64,000 nt of DNA from a virus: positions 40,022 to 104,021 of IMG/VR virus record IMGVR_UViG_3300037628_000643. The stretch is one strand, 5' to 3'. Both the position numbers and the translations under genes were made by a program. Positions 50,707 through 59,180 of the stretch are shown piece after piece (position 1 is the first letter of the stretch; each line of letters begins with the position of its first letter). The notes under the pieces are model-generated. The model was not told the origin of the DNA. It searched no databases and worked only from the letters and a program-made list of their open reading frames with translations.

Positions 50707-51730
50707 CGCATACAAATTAAAAGCATACACATCAAAAGAGGGTGTTTTTGTAGCTGAGGTACAGAAGTATAGCTATGGATACTACCCAATTAAGTTTGAT
50801 GTTTATAGAATCAACGATAAAGACCCTAAATTAACAGCAAGCGGTTATTGGTTTTTCTTTCCAGATAAAGATATTTTTTCTGTCAAAAGAAAAGTTAATC
50901 CAAAGAATATTAATCATAGATACATCCTAAAAGATGATTCCATGAAGTCAAAAAAAATACCGTTAAAGCTATCGAGAGAAGATGTTGGGTATAGTCAAGA
51001 TAGTGACTATGATACATACTGGAAAAACTTTAGCAGCCTAAGATCATTGTATAAAGAAATATATGATACAACTGAAGGATCGTGGGAAGAGATTGATTTT
51101 ACCGTTGATGTAATCGGTGATATTGAAATTAGTGATTTATCTAAACCTGAGTCAATGGTGGTTTCTGTGCTTAATGATGAAAGTTGGACGCACCAAGGGG
51201 TAAAAGAAATAGATATAATGGATGTTGCTATATTTTCAGAGTTAGAGCAAATGCTCGTTCCAGAGTTTGCAATCCACAAGCGACCATGCTCTATTTCCTC
51301 AAAAATTACTTACAGTATCGTGCGACAGTATGTAAAAGATAATTTGAACTCATCAGTAGCTTTGATTACGTCTGATTATAAATTTTGCTTCACTGTTAAA
51401 AAGAAAGTAAAGATAAAGCCATACGAATTACGATCTGAACAAAAAAAATCAAACGGTAGAAGTTACGCAAAACCAAGAATATCTTCAAAGAATGTAGACC
51501 ATAAGCAAATTGAAGTATTTGCTATGACGCATGCTGGCGAAAATTACAAAGGATACATTCCAATTAAAGGATTCAAAGGTGAGTCCATTAACGACCTCAT
51601 TGAGAATGTTAAATTATACTTGGATGAACTAATGCAGCACATTAACTCAGACGTAAGCGAATGCGAGCATTGTAGTGGGTATGGGCACGTAATGACAGGG
51701 AGCCATAGTTTAAATGGAGAAAGAGTATGA
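50699..51730 (+). CDS. Hypothetical protein with C-terminal zinc-like motif (343 aa)
   Basis: The first 200 residues are beta-rich with many Tyr/Lys/Asp (YKLKAYTSKEGVFVAEVQKYS). The end has CEHCSGYGHV, a Cys-x-x-Cys pair. No family recognised; among the largest unknown genes in the early region. Confidence 0.55.
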   Translation: MTDAYKLKAYTSKEGVFVAEVQKYSYGYYPIKFDVYRINDKDPKLTASGYWFFFPDKDIFSVKRKVNPKNINHRYILKDDSMKSKKIPLKLSREDVGYSQDSDYDTYWKNFSSLRSLYKEIYDTTEGSWEEIDFTVDVIGDIEISDLSKPESMVVSVLNDESWTHQGVKEIDIMDVAIFSELEQMLVPEFAIHKRPCSISSKITYSIVRQYVKDNLNSSVALITSDYKFCFTVKKKVKIKPYELRSEQKKSNGRSYAKPRISSKNVDHKQIEVFAMTHAGENYKGYIPIKGFKGESINDLIENVKLYLDELMQHINSDVSECEHCSGYGHVMTGSHSLNGERV

Positions 51731-52161
51731 AAACACTAGAAAAGTTAAATGCCTTTGCCAAAAAGCATGAGGTTACTTTAATTGAAAAAGGAGAATGTGG
51801 ATTTGGGCGACCATGTGTAGGGTTCACCTCAGAGAGTGGAAATTATGTCGATTATAATCCAATACGCATGCATGGCGATTATGACTATATTCTTGAATAC
51901 GATGACAAGCTAGAGCCACCAGATAATATAGATGCATACCATAAGCACGAATGCTTTGCTGTATTGGTATCACACGATAATTATGCTACAGCACTGGGCG
52001 AACTTCTTGAATGGGTTGAGCATCTAGATTCGCAAGGTTCTTTATATCTATCTCCCTATTCAACTGGAGCAACTGGAATGCAGGCAATGATATCGGGAGC
52101 GACAGGATGGGCATTTAGATTTGAAGAAGATGATTTGAAATTGCCAGTAAAATTTGTATAG
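51727..52161 (+). CDS. Hypothetical protein (144 aa)
   Basis: Starts MKTLEKLNAFAKKHEVTLIEKGECGFGRPCVGF and includes YDYILEYDDKLEPPDNIDAYHKHECFAVL; alpha/beta. ATGA overlap with the previous gene. No known motif. Confidence 0.6.
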   Translation: MKTLEKLNAFAKKHEVTLIEKGECGFGRPCVGFTSESGNYVDYNPIRMHGDYDYILEYDDKLEPPDNIDAYHKHECFAVLVSHDNYATALGELLEWVEHLDSQGSLYLSPYSTGATGMQAMISGATGWAFRFEEDDLKLPVKFV

Positions 52162-52171
52162 GAGAAAGAAT

Positions 52172-52372
52172 ATGAAATTAGAAATTAAAGTAACTGGCCC
52201 TACTGGAAGCGGCACTGGATTCACTATTATTAAAATATTAGATTTTCTTAAAAATAGTGATGAATTTCAGTTGGCAAATCTTAAAGAGTGGGGAGATGAT
52301 GGTTATCATAATGAAAGTGTTGAGTGTGATATCTTGTGTCTCCTCGGTAATGAGAAGGACAATAAATCATGA
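52172..52372 (+). CDS. Hypothetical protein (66 aa)
   Basis: Start ATG 52172 after GGAGAA. Begins MKLEIKVTGPTGSGTGFTIIKILDF; the Gly-rich GPTGSGTG resembles a P-loop but lacks the Lys-Ser/Thr. ATGA overlap with the macro-domain gene. Confidence 0.5.
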   Translation: MKLEIKVTGPTGSGTGFTIIKILDFLKNSDEFQLANLKEWGDDGYHNESVECDILCLLGNEKDNKS

Positions 52373-52806
52373 AAACACTAACAAACACAAACGCAATTGA
52401 CTACATGCTAGCTGATGATAATCGTGCTCTTTTGCATGTTGTTAATTGCAAATCTGTGATGGCCTCTGGAATCGCATTGGAAATCAAAAACAGGATTCCA
52501 GAGGCATATAAAGAGTACTTGAAAGCAAATCAAAAGCTTGGTAATATTTCCTTTGGTGGTCGAGTGGTCAATCTTTATGCGCAAGACCTCTACGGAATAG
52601 GCAGGCGTCAACTGAATTACGGTGCTTTATCTGCGTGCTTCTCTTATTTCAAAATGCTTTGTGAAAATGAAACTTTTGAAATCGTAATCCCTTACCTAAT
52701 GGGCTGCGATAGAGCCGGAGGTGATTGGGAGGTCGTCATGGAATTAATTGAATTTGGATTAAGTGATTTTAATGTGACTATTTGTGCTATTGGAGATGTG
52801 AAATGA
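52369..52806 (+). CDS. Macro-domain protein (145 aa)
   Basis: Macro fold markers: LLHVVNCKSVMASGIALEIKNRIPEAYKEY (ADP-ribose-binding loop with Asn, Ala, Gly), FGGRVVNLYAQDLYG near residue 68 and PYLMGCDRAGGDW (the second loop). Such domains bind ADP-ribose or remove it from proteins or nucleic acids, or process ADP-ribose-1''-phosphate. Close to PRPP synthetase-like and NAMPT-like genes downstream. Confidence 0.8.
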   Translation: MKTLTNTNAIDYMLADDNRALLHVVNCKSVMASGIALEIKNRIPEAYKEYLKANQKLGNISFGGRVVNLYAQDLYGIGRRQLNYGALSACFSYFKMLCENETFEIVIPYLMGCDRAGGDWEVVMELIEFGLSDFNVTICAIGDVK

Positions 52807-53165
52807 GAGATATTTTATTCGAAATATACTTATGGATTCGTGTAACATTTAATCCTAAATATTGGCTGTCAAATTATTCAATATCAAAAGAATGGGATAT
52901 TCAAGTTAGGGCTGCAATATCCCATGGGGCCATAATTAAGAGGGTTGATCAGTACCGCATATCTATTGGTTGCTTGCAGGGTGTATGGGGTGCAAGCTAT
53001 CCTTGCGCATACTGTGAAGACCCTATAAAGAACGGTGTTCCAACAAGAAGAACAAGGCTGTTAGTTAGGATGCTTGAGGATAACTCTGAATCAGAAAATG
53101 CACAGAAGAAGCGGAGAGAGGATGTTTTTGATAAGATTATGGGGAGGCAAAATGAAACACGCTGA
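52803..53165 (+). CDS. Hypothetical basic protein (120 aa)
   Basis: Start ATG 52803 (MRDILFEIYLWIRVTFN) overlapping the macro gene stop by ATGA. Two Cys in YPCAYCED and a basic tail (KKRREDVFDK). No family. Confidence 0.55.
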   Translation: MRDILFEIYLWIRVTFNPKYWLSNYSISKEWDIQVRAAISHGAIIKRVDQYRISIGCLQGVWGASYPCAYCEDPIKNGVPTRRTRLLVRMLEDNSESENAQKKRREDVFDKIMGRQNETR

Positions 53166-53310
53166 AAAAGCCATCTGCTGCATTGACGCAGCTCTAGCTG
53201 AAATTGAGAGCGCTATAAAAGAAGATCCTGCTCATATAGATTGGTACTTAGCTGCGAAGGAAAAACTTATTTCCGCAGATAGTTATCTTACATATTGCAT
53301 TGAAGATTAA
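53152..53310 (+). CDS. Small protein (52 aa)
   Basis: Start ATG 53152 after GGGAGG, MKHAEKAICCIDAALAEIES; helical, three Cys. Directly upstream of the PRPP synthetase-like gene. Confidence 0.55.
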   Translation: MKHAEKAICCIDAALAEIESAIKEDPAHIDWYLAAKEKLISADSYLTYCIED

Positions 53311-53327
53311 TTAGGAGGAACTAATAA

Positions 53328-54197
53328 ATGAATTTCAAACTAATATGCACAACAAGAAATAATTATGAAATCAAATACAGCCGCAAGACATTTGCAGGAG
53401 GTGAGGTTCAAGTAAAGCTACTTAAGTATCCTGTCGGAGACACTTTTGGGCCAGTACTGATTGATGGCTTAATTAAGTCGTCTGATATGTTGATGGAGTT
53501 ATTACTGCTAGCTAATGCACTTCATCACTCAGGCAAGAGTGGGAAAATATCGGCTAATATTCATTATTTGCCGTATGCTAGGCAAGACAGGATATGTACT
53601 TTAGGAGAGTCTTTTGCATTAGAAAACTTCATGCATACACTGACTAATAGTTGCTTGGAGCACATTATAGTTGAGGATGTTCATTCTGACGTAGCCATAT
53701 TGTTGGCAAATAAAATTCACTCCGGTGGATGCTGGAGCTTTATCAGTCAGACGGATATAGTCTCTCCGCACATTCCGCAAGGAGTCACACTAATTTCTCC
53801 AGACAAAGGTGCTTTAAGAAAAACAATTGCATCCGCCATTGCTACTGATAATAATTTTGTCACCTTTAATAAAGTTCGAGATCCGCATTCTGGTTCTATT
53901 TCTGGTACAGAGATTATTGATGGAGAGGAATTTGTTGATGGCAAAGTTTGTTTGATACTGGATGATATTCTCGATGGAGGGCGTACGTTTGTGCCAATTA
54001 TAGAAAAACTGTTTGACAAAGGAGCTAAGGCAGTATATCTTTACGCAACTCACGCAATCCTTCCTTATGGGTTAGATGCTGTAATGAATGTAGGATGCGA
54101 TGGAGTCTTTTACAAAAACAGCTTTAGAGATGACACTGATGGAGAATTGTTCTATCATGTCTCAAAAATGAAATCAACACTGGAGGAAAAACTATGA
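53328..54197 (+). CDS. prs: PRPP synthetase-like protein (289 aa), possible Adps
   Basis: Motifs of ribose-phosphate diphosphokinases: NIHYLPYARQDRI (ATP site), FNKVRDPHSGSISG, and the PRPP loop LILDDILDGGRTFVP. In cells it makes PRPP from ribose-5-phosphate. In the described NAD+ reconstitution pathway 1 of phages the homologous enzyme, Adps, makes ADPR-pyrophosphate from ADP-ribose for a NAMPT homolog. The next gene is such a homolog with an ATGA overlap. Which substrate is used cannot be told from motifs. Confidence 0.82.
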   Translation: MNFKLICTTRNNYEIKYSRKTFAGGEVQVKLLKYPVGDTFGPVLIDGLIKSSDMLMELLLLANALHHSGKSGKISANIHYLPYARQDRICTLGESFALENFMHTLTNSCLEHIIVEDVHSDVAILLANKIHSGGCWSFISQTDIVSPHIPQGVTLISPDKGALRKTIASAIATDNNFVTFNKVRDPHSGSISGTEIIDGEEFVDGKVCLILDDILDGGRTFVPIIEKLFDKGAKAVYLYATHAILPYGLDAVMNVGCDGVFYKNSFRDDTDGELFYHVSKMKSTLEEKL

Positions 54198-55957
54198 CTA
54201 AAATTATTACATCGCCGATCTTTGACACCGATTTTTATAAAGTAGGACACGCCAGCCAATATCCAAAAGGCACTAAAAAAATCTACTCAAACATGACGCC
54301 AAGAAGCGCTCGGCTATTCAAGGGGAGTAAATTCTTTGACGATAAGGTTGTTGTGATTGGCTTGCAGTCATTTGTCCAAGAGTATTTGATTGATACTTGG
54401 AATAATGAATTCTTTAAAAAATCGAAAGAAGAGATTATAGAAGCATATATCGAAACCATGGATTTTTCCTTGGGCGAAGGAGTTGTTCTTCCAGATCACG
54501 TTGTAGCGCTTCACGACTTGGGTTATTTGCCGTTACGAATCAAAGCAATCGAAGAAGGTAACCGAGTCAATATCCGAGTTCCAATCACTACGATTACCGA
54601 GACTATCAGCGAGTTTTTCTGGCTTGTTAATTACCTTGAGACTCCAAAATCTTCAGAACTGTGGCACCCAATGACAAGCGCAACAACAGCCTTTGAATTT
54701 AAGCGTATCTTTGTAGATGCAGCCATTAAAACAGGATCTCCAGTTGATTTCGCAGCTCTACAGGGTCACGATTTTTCAGCTAGAGGGATGCAAAACAGGC
54801 AGTCTGCCTCTAAAAATATAGGACACCTACTCCCTTTTATTGGTACAGATACTATTTCGGCAATCCAATGGATTAAGAAGTATTACTTTCCTTCTGAAGG
54901 AGATCCAGTAGGGGTTAGCGTGCCAGCAACAGAGCATTCTGTTAGCTCTCTGAATATTGCGCTAAATATGATTCGAACAGGATGCTCACAACTGGAAGCT
55001 GAGCGTCAATTCATTAAGCGACTAATTACTGAGCAATATCCCACTGGAATTGTGTCAATTGTTAGTGATACATATGATTATTACAGCATTATAACCGAAG
55101 TAATTCCTTCGTTAAAAGAAGAAATTATGTCTAGACAGCCTAATGCTATTGGCTTGAACAAGGTTGTTGTTCGACCTGATAGCGGAGATCCAGTCAGGAT
55201 TATTTGTGGCGATGAATTCAAGACTATAAAGAACGAACCAGACACGTTAGATGAATGGAAGGAGTGGGTAGCAGAGTCTATGGACGACCAGTTCCGCACT
55301 AATCTTGATGCAGAAGAGCCTCATTCGTCAGAAACAGAGCTATGGCAGCGTGGAAATGAATACTACAAAGTAACATACGAGCCAGATCTAAATCGCCATG
55401 ATAAGCAATATTATTATGTTGATAACTACGGCTCAGCTGTTAGTAGGTGCGAATTCACTGGAATTACTCCAACACCTGAGCAAAAAGGCTCAATCCAGTG
55501 TTTGTGGGAAACATTCGGTGGCACAATTACAAGTACTGGGCATAAGTTGCTCGATGAGCATATTGGTCTTATCTATGGTGATTCAATCACTCTGGCGAGA
55601 GCTCAAGAAATTATGGATCGACTAGCTGATAAAGGTTTTGCTAGTGGTAACGTAGTTATGGGTATCGGGAGTTATGAATATGGGATGAAATCACGAGACA
55701 CCTTCGGCTTCGCAATCAAGGCAACGTATGCAGAAGTTGACGATTTAAAGATCGATATCTACAAAGACCCAAAAACTGGAGATGGAACAAAGACTTCGGC
55801 AAAAGGTTTGTTACGAGTTGAAAAAGAAGGCGATGACTATGTGCTTTATGATCAACAGGAAACAGATGAGGGCGGAGAGCTGAAGGTCGTCTTCGAAGAT
55901 GGAGTTGCGCACAACATCCAAACTTGGGATGAAATTAAAGCGCGATTAAATAAGTAA
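54194..55957 (+). CDS. nadV: Nicotinamide phosphoribosyltransferase-like (587 aa), possible Namat
   Basis: NAMPT signatures: DTDFYKVGHASQYPKG, LQGHDFSARGMQNRQS, GTDTISAI, VPATEHSVSS, VVRPDSGDPV, GDSITLARAQEIMDRL and MGIGSYEYG. It would join nicotinamide with PRPP (or with ADPR-pyrophosphate if this is the Namat type) to restore NAD. It is a two-gene unit with the PRPP synthetase-like gene. Length is slightly above the usual 490-residue enzyme, with an insertion of ~90 residues near 350-440 (DEWKEWVAESMDD and on). Confidence 0.88.
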   Translation: MTKIITSPIFDTDFYKVGHASQYPKGTKKIYSNMTPRSARLFKGSKFFDDKVVVIGLQSFVQEYLIDTWNNEFFKKSKEEIIEAYIETMDFSLGEGVVLPDHVVALHDLGYLPLRIKAIEEGNRVNIRVPITTITETISEFFWLVNYLETPKSSELWHPMTSATTAFEFKRIFVDAAIKTGSPVDFAALQGHDFSARGMQNRQSASKNIGHLLPFIGTDTISAIQWIKKYYFPSEGDPVGVSVPATEHSVSSLNIALNMIRTGCSQLEAERQFIKRLITEQYPTGIVSIVSDTYDYYSIITEVIPSLKEEIMSRQPNAIGLNKVVVRPDSGDPVRIICGDEFKTIKNEPDTLDEWKEWVAESMDDQFRTNLDAEEPHSSETELWQRGNEYYKVTYEPDLNRHDKQYYYVDNYGSAVSRCEFTGITPTPEQKGSIQCLWETFGGTITSTGHKLLDEHIGLIYGDSITLARAQEIMDRLADKGFASGNVVMGIGSYEYGMKSRDTFGFAIKATYAEVDDLKIDIYKDPKTGDGTKTSAKGLLRVEKEGDDYVLYDQQETDEGGELKVVFEDGVAHNIQTWDEIKARLNK

Positions 55958-55965
55958 ACAAATAA

Positions 55966-56004
55966 GTTGACACAACATGTATATAAGTATACTGTTGTGT
56001 TGAC
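55966..56004 (+). promoter_or_regulatory. Palindromic promoter of pilin-like unit
   Basis: TTGACA (55967-55972), 17-bp spacer, TACTGT (55990-55995), or TATACT (55988-55993) at 15 bp. A near-perfect palindrome covers 55970-56000: ACACAACA...GTATA TAAG TATAC TGTTGTGT with one extra T. GTTGAC repeats flank it (55966-55971 and 55999-56004). This looks like an operator or a strong hairpin. Confidence 0.7.
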
Positions 56005-56026
56005 TTAAATAGATAGGAGAGTGAAT

Positions 56027-56446
56027 ATGGGAAATAATGTTCCAATTGGAAAATCAATAAAAATTGGACTATCAGTTTTAGCCATTATATTGGTTATTTC
56101 AGTTACTGGTTCGTGGCTTGGTGTTTTCGGAAAAGCGCTATCTGCTCCAGCACGAGTAATCTCAAAAACGTTGGATACGGATAACATCCTACATAATTAT
56201 GAGTTATTTTTTGATCTGAATGCAGGGTATATTTCAAGAACTGGTCAGATTGATTCTTACAAGACATTAATGGCAGGAGAGACAGATAAGGGAGAGCAGC
56301 GTAAATTACGGATTGAAATGGTAGCTATGCAACAAACATGCAGATCGCTTGTGGTTAAATACAATGCAAATGCGGAGAAATTAAATAGAAAACTGTTCAA
56401 GGCGAATTCTTTGCCAGAGCAATTACAAATCGCTAACTGCGAATAG
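56027..56446 (+). CDS. Membrane-anchored protein (139 aa)
   Basis: Start ATG 56027 after AGGAGAG; a GTG at 56021 is too close to that site. One helix near 12-30 (IGLSVLAIILVISVTGSWLG), then a mostly helical part, LFFDLNAGYISRTGQIDSY, with two Cys (QQTCRSLV, IANCE). It precedes the pilin-like gene by 8 bases, so a joint role at the cell envelope is likely. Confidence 0.6.
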   Translation: MGNNVPIGKSIKIGLSVLAIILVISVTGSWLGVFGKALSAPARVISKTLDTDNILHNYELFFDLNAGYISRTGQIDSYKTLMAGETDKGEQRKLRIEMVAMQQTCRSLVVKYNANAEKLNRKLFKANSLPEQLQIANCE

Positions 56447-56454
56447 GAGATTAT

Positions 56455-56994
56455 ATGAAGAAGATAAAATCTGGATTTACATTAATTGAGTTAATGGTCA
56501 CCGTCGTGGTTATTGGTATTTTAGCAGCTGTTGTGATTCCTCAGTTCACAAAAGAAAAGGCTCCAGTATCCACAAAAATTGAACAGTCGCAGAAAGCCGC
56601 TGAAGCCGCTGAAAGTATCTCCTTTTCAGCAAATGCTGAGATTGATAACATTAAGAGTCGTCTTGAGCTAACTAGCGATCCAGCTTTGACGGGATTTGTC
56701 TTGCTAATGAATGAAGCTGGTCAACCGATTATGTATTCTGGGGTAGTTGGAAAGATTACGTCTGGTGGTAAGCGATTAACAAAGCCATACAAGCTAACTA
56801 GAGGTGATAAAGGTCAATACTCAGGTGATTTTGTGACAGATGCCCCATCAGACGAAGGTACGTGGGGTAGCTCTTCGCCGTATATCTATTTTTGGACGCC
56901 TACTGGTCAATATATCCAGTGGAATGGAAAATACTTATACAGTGATCAGCCATTTAGAACAACTGTCGAGCCTTTAGTTATTAGTGTTCAGTAG
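56455..56994 (+). CDS. Type IV pilin/pseudopilin-like protein (179 aa)
   Basis: A class III signal: MKKIKSG then FTLIELMVTVVVIGILAAVV, with cleavage after Gly7, Phe8 as new N-terminus and Glu12 as the +5 Glu. Then a helix (SQKAAEAAESISFSANAE) and a beta-rich C-terminus (SSPYIYFWTPTGQYIQWNGK). It should be processed by the host prepilin peptidase. Pilins are rare in phages. It might insert into host type IV pili or a type II secretion pseudopilus and block phage or DNA uptake. Its terminator follows. Confidence 0.82.
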   Translation: MKKIKSGFTLIELMVTVVVIGILAAVVIPQFTKEKAPVSTKIEQSQKAAEAAESISFSANAEIDNIKSRLELTSDPALTGFVLLMNEAGQPIMYSGVVGKITSGGKRLTKPYKLTRGDKGQYSGDFVTDAPSDEGTWGSSSPYIYFWTPTGQYIQWNGKYLYSDQPFRTTVEPLVISVQ

Positions 56995-57003
56995 CATACC
57001 AAC

Positions 57004-57029
57004 GCGCACATATAGTGCGCATTTTCTTT
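57004..57029 (+). terminator. Terminator after pilin-like gene
   Basis: 6-bp stem GCGCAC (57004-57009) / GTGCGC (57015-57020), loop ATATA, followed by ATTTTCTTT. Confidence 0.7.
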
Positions 57030-57039
57030 GGAGGAAAAT

Positions 57040-57267
57040 ATGGCAAATCCGAGTACGACTATAGGTGAAAATATGTATATATTGAACATAGGGTCTGGCG
57101 TCATATTAAGAATGTATATGACGCATATATCTAAATCAGGGGATTCAGTTTTGACAGAATTCGGAGATGTACTCAGAACGCAAACAAAGTACAGGAAGAT
57201 ATTTTACAGTCTAGATATTGCAGAATTTGAAGCTGATTATCTTCTAGAAATGAGGAGAAAATTATGA
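57040..57267 (+). CDS. Hypothetical protein (75 aa)
   Basis: Start ATG 57040 after GGAGG. Begins MANPSTTIGENMYILNIGSG; beta-rich with no motif. Overlaps next by ATGA. Confidence 0.55.
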   Translation: MANPSTTIGENMYILNIGSGVILRMYMTHISKSGDSVLTEFGDVLRTQTKYRKIFYSLDIAEFEADYLLEMRRKL

Positions 57268-57506
57268 AAGTAGAAATAACTACACGCGCAGAAGAGTTTT
57301 ATGATGAGTACGATTATCGTAATTTTTGTCGTATAACTGTTAATGGTAAGGAGGAGTTTAGTGTATCTGATGGAGAGCCTGAAGATTCAAATCTTTCTCG
57401 TGACTTTTCAGAGGTTCATAATATTGACGCTCTTATGGAGATGGCATACGCGGCTGGAATGAATAAAGAAAAACTTGAATTCACATACACTCAAGCGGAG
57501 TATTAA
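57264..57506 (+). CDS. Hypothetical acidic protein (80 aa)
   Basis: Begins MKVEITTRAEEFYDEYDYRNFCRI; acidic, alpha/beta. Overlaps previous by ATGA. Confidence 0.55.
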   Translation: MKVEITTRAEEFYDEYDYRNFCRITVNGKEEFSVSDGEPEDSNLSRDFSEVHNIDALMEMAYAAGMNKEKLEFTYTQAEY

Positions 57507-57508
57507 TT

Positions 57509-57688
57509 ATGGCAAAAGCAAAACAAAGCGAACCGACATTTACACTTGAAATAAATTCTTTAGAGGCTCATTTAATTATGGGTATGTGTCAGAATCCACC
57601 AGAAGATTTTGGTCAGAAAGAAAAAGATGCTATGGAAAGCATTTTTAATGCACTAAAACGTGCTAATCCAGATTGGGGGATTCGATAA
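57509..57688 (+). CDS. Hypothetical protein (59 aa)
   Basis: Begins MAKAKQSEPTFTLEINSLEAHLIM, with DWGIR at the end. ATG two bases after the previous stop, and one base before the next ATG, so it fits a compact operon. Below common gene-size cut-offs. Confidence 0.55.
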   Translation: MAKAKQSEPTFTLEINSLEAHLIMGMCQNPPEDFGQKEKDAMESIFNALKRANPDWGIR

Positions 57689-57689
57689 C

Positions 57690-58169
57690 ATGAAAAGTAC
57701 AGATAAAAAAGACATAAAAAACACAATACTAGCGGCCCTTAGTGATATAGAATGCGCACTTGAGAGCGATAGGTATGAGCCATCAGAAAGAGGGGCAGGA
57801 ACTGCGCCGACCCAAACAGCATATGACAATGCTGAAGATGTCATCATCACCATGACAGAGTATCTCATGTCTAATTACGGAGTGTTTGATGTTAATAAAG
57901 CCATGCGAGATTATTCTTTCGAAGAAATACTTGCCATAATTAATGATCATAACGCTGATGATTTCGATGAGTTGAAAGAGATCGATTCATTTTCAGTGGA
58001 TAATGGTGAACGAAAATATAAATATGTTACTACTGTTTATGAATTTAAGAATACAGGAAGGCATATTGCTGTCAACGAACAAAGATCAGCTGATGGCGAA
58101 GAGGTTATTGCTTTTACTGGCGCTAACGAAACTGAAAAGAAAGAAATAAAAACTTACGAATGGAGTTGA
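57690..58169 (+). CDS. Hypothetical acidic protein (159 aa)
   Basis: Start ATG 57690; a GTG-like start at 57660 would overlap the gene before. Begins MKSTDKKDIKNTILAALSDIECAL. N-terminal helical part followed by an acidic C-terminal domain. No family. Confidence 0.55.
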   Translation: MKSTDKKDIKNTILAALSDIECALESDRYEPSERGAGTAPTQTAYDNAEDVIITMTEYLMSNYGVFDVNKAMRDYSFEEILAIINDHNADDFDELKEIDSFSVDNGERKYKYVTTVYEFKNTGRHIAVNEQRSADGEEVIAFTGANETEKKEIKTYEWS

Positions 58170-58170
58170 T

Positions 58171-58683
58171 ATGAATAAAAAAATATTAATAGCAGGAATG
58201 GCTCGTCAAGGAAAAGACAGTCTGTGCGAAATCCTCCGTGACAAATACGGATTAACATTCGCAAGCTCAAGCTATACAGCTGCAGAAGAGTTCATCTTCG
58301 ACAAGCTTAAGAAAGAAAAACATTATCAGTCTGTCTCTCAATGCTTTAACGATAGGCATGCAGGAGAAAACAGGAAGCTCTGGTTCGACTTAATCACAGA
58401 GTTTAACCATGAAGACCCTGCGAGACTAGCGAAGATTATCACGTCAAAAAACGACATCTACTGCGGACTTAGAAGTAAAGTAGAGCTAGAAGAATGTATG
58501 AAGCAGGGCGTGTTTGATCTAACATTTTGGGTTGATGCATCAGATCGCGTCTCATATAGAGAAAGCCCTGACTCAATTACCATTTCAGCTAAAGATTGTA
58601 TGCATATTATTGATAACAATGGCACACTTGATGACCTTGAAGCTCAGGCTGATAAAATATATCAGATGATCAATTTGTGCTAG
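58171..58683 (+). CDS. P-loop dNMP-kinase-like protein (170 aa)
   Basis: Walker A GMARQGKDSL (9-18) and CGLRSKVELEECMKQGVFDLTFWVDAS near 90-125 match phage deoxynucleoside monophosphate kinases (T4 gp1/T5 dmp-like in layout). Likely prepares dNDPs for replication. Stop TAG is inside the next extended -10. Confidence 0.7.
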   Translation: MNKKILIAGMARQGKDSLCEILRDKYGLTFASSSYTAAEEFIFDKLKKEKHYQSVSQCFNDRHAGENRKLWFDLITEFNHEDPARLAKIITSKNDIYCGLRSKVELEECMKQGVFDLTFWVDASDRVSYRESPDSITISAKDCMHIIDNNGTLDDLEAQADKIYQMINLC

Positions 58684-58712
58684 AATGTTTCTACGTTTTT
58701 AATGAGTAGAAA
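58678..58712 (+). promoter_or_regulatory. Extended -10 followed by hairpin leader
   Basis: TGCTAGAAT (58678-58686), then stem TTTCTAC (58688-58694) / GTAGAAA (58706-58712), 11-nt loop, and TATTTATG at the start codon. The stop of the kinase-like gene overlaps the -10. Confidence 0.5.
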
Positions 58713-58717
58713 TATTT

Positions 58718-58981
58718 ATGTTAGATTTAGAGTTAGAACACTTCCCTAATTCTGGGGATTCGGGTGATATGGCTTCAATAAGTTCGGATAATGATTTGAA
58801 GCTTGCCATGTATAGGCATAAGATTGATAACCATAATGATGAGCTTCCGTCTAACGGATTCTGTAATTATTGCGGAACTTCTGTTGAAAGTGGCAAATTT
58901 TGTCCTGCTGAAGAAAATGGCTCATGCGCTACGGATTATCAGCGCGAACAAGAGGCTAAGATGAGAAATGGCAGACGATAA
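58718..58981 (+). CDS. Small zinc-binding protein (87 aa)
   Basis: Residues ~48-68 read FCNYCGTSVESGKFCPAEENGSC, a Cys-x-x-Cys...Cys zinc unit. Basic tail (EAKMRNGRR). The ribosome site is weak and partly in the hairpin leader. Confidence 0.65.
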   Translation: MLDLELEHFPNSGDSGDMASISSDNDLKLAMYRHKIDNHNDELPSNGFCNYCGTSVESGKFCPAEENGSCATDYQREQEAKMRNGRR

Positions 58982-59141
58982 GAAGATTAGATTTAAAATT
59001 AAATTGAGATTTGGGTATATGCCTATGCTTTATTTTGTGTACTTCTTAAGTGAACTTAGGTTTATTGATATTGACAAAGGCGTAAATTTTGTTTGTAAGC
59101 ATTTTACGAAAATAGTTGTTGACAAAGATTTAAAGGCGTGA
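58968..59141 (+). CDS. Small hydrophobic/basic protein (57 aa)
   Basis: ATG 58968, overlapping the previous gene by 14 bases. MADDKKIRFKIKLRFGYMPM, then a short hydrophobic part (LYFVYFL). Its end overlaps a strong promoter. Could be coding or chance; the overlap with neighbours argues for coding. Confidence 0.45.
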   Translation: MADDKKIRFKIKLRFGYMPMLYFVYFLSELRFIDIDKGVNFVCKHFTKIVVDKDLKA

Positions 59142-59158
59142 GATGATAGCCTTAAATC
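59119..59158 (+). promoter_or_regulatory. Promoter with -10 in a hairpin loop
   Basis: TTGACA (59119-59124), 17-bp spacer, GATGAT (59142-59147) with TG before it. Stem GATTTAAAGGC (59127-59137) / GCCTTAAATC (59149-59158) with one bulged A holds the -10 in its loop. 22 bp before the ATG at 59181. Confidence 0.65.
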
Positions 59159-59180
59159 AATCGCACATACGGAGATTTAT

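Noticed and set aside
52172-52372. P-loop ATPase call for GPTGSGTG
   Set aside because: The loop lacks the Lys-Ser/Thr needed for nucleotide binding and the protein is only 66 residues.
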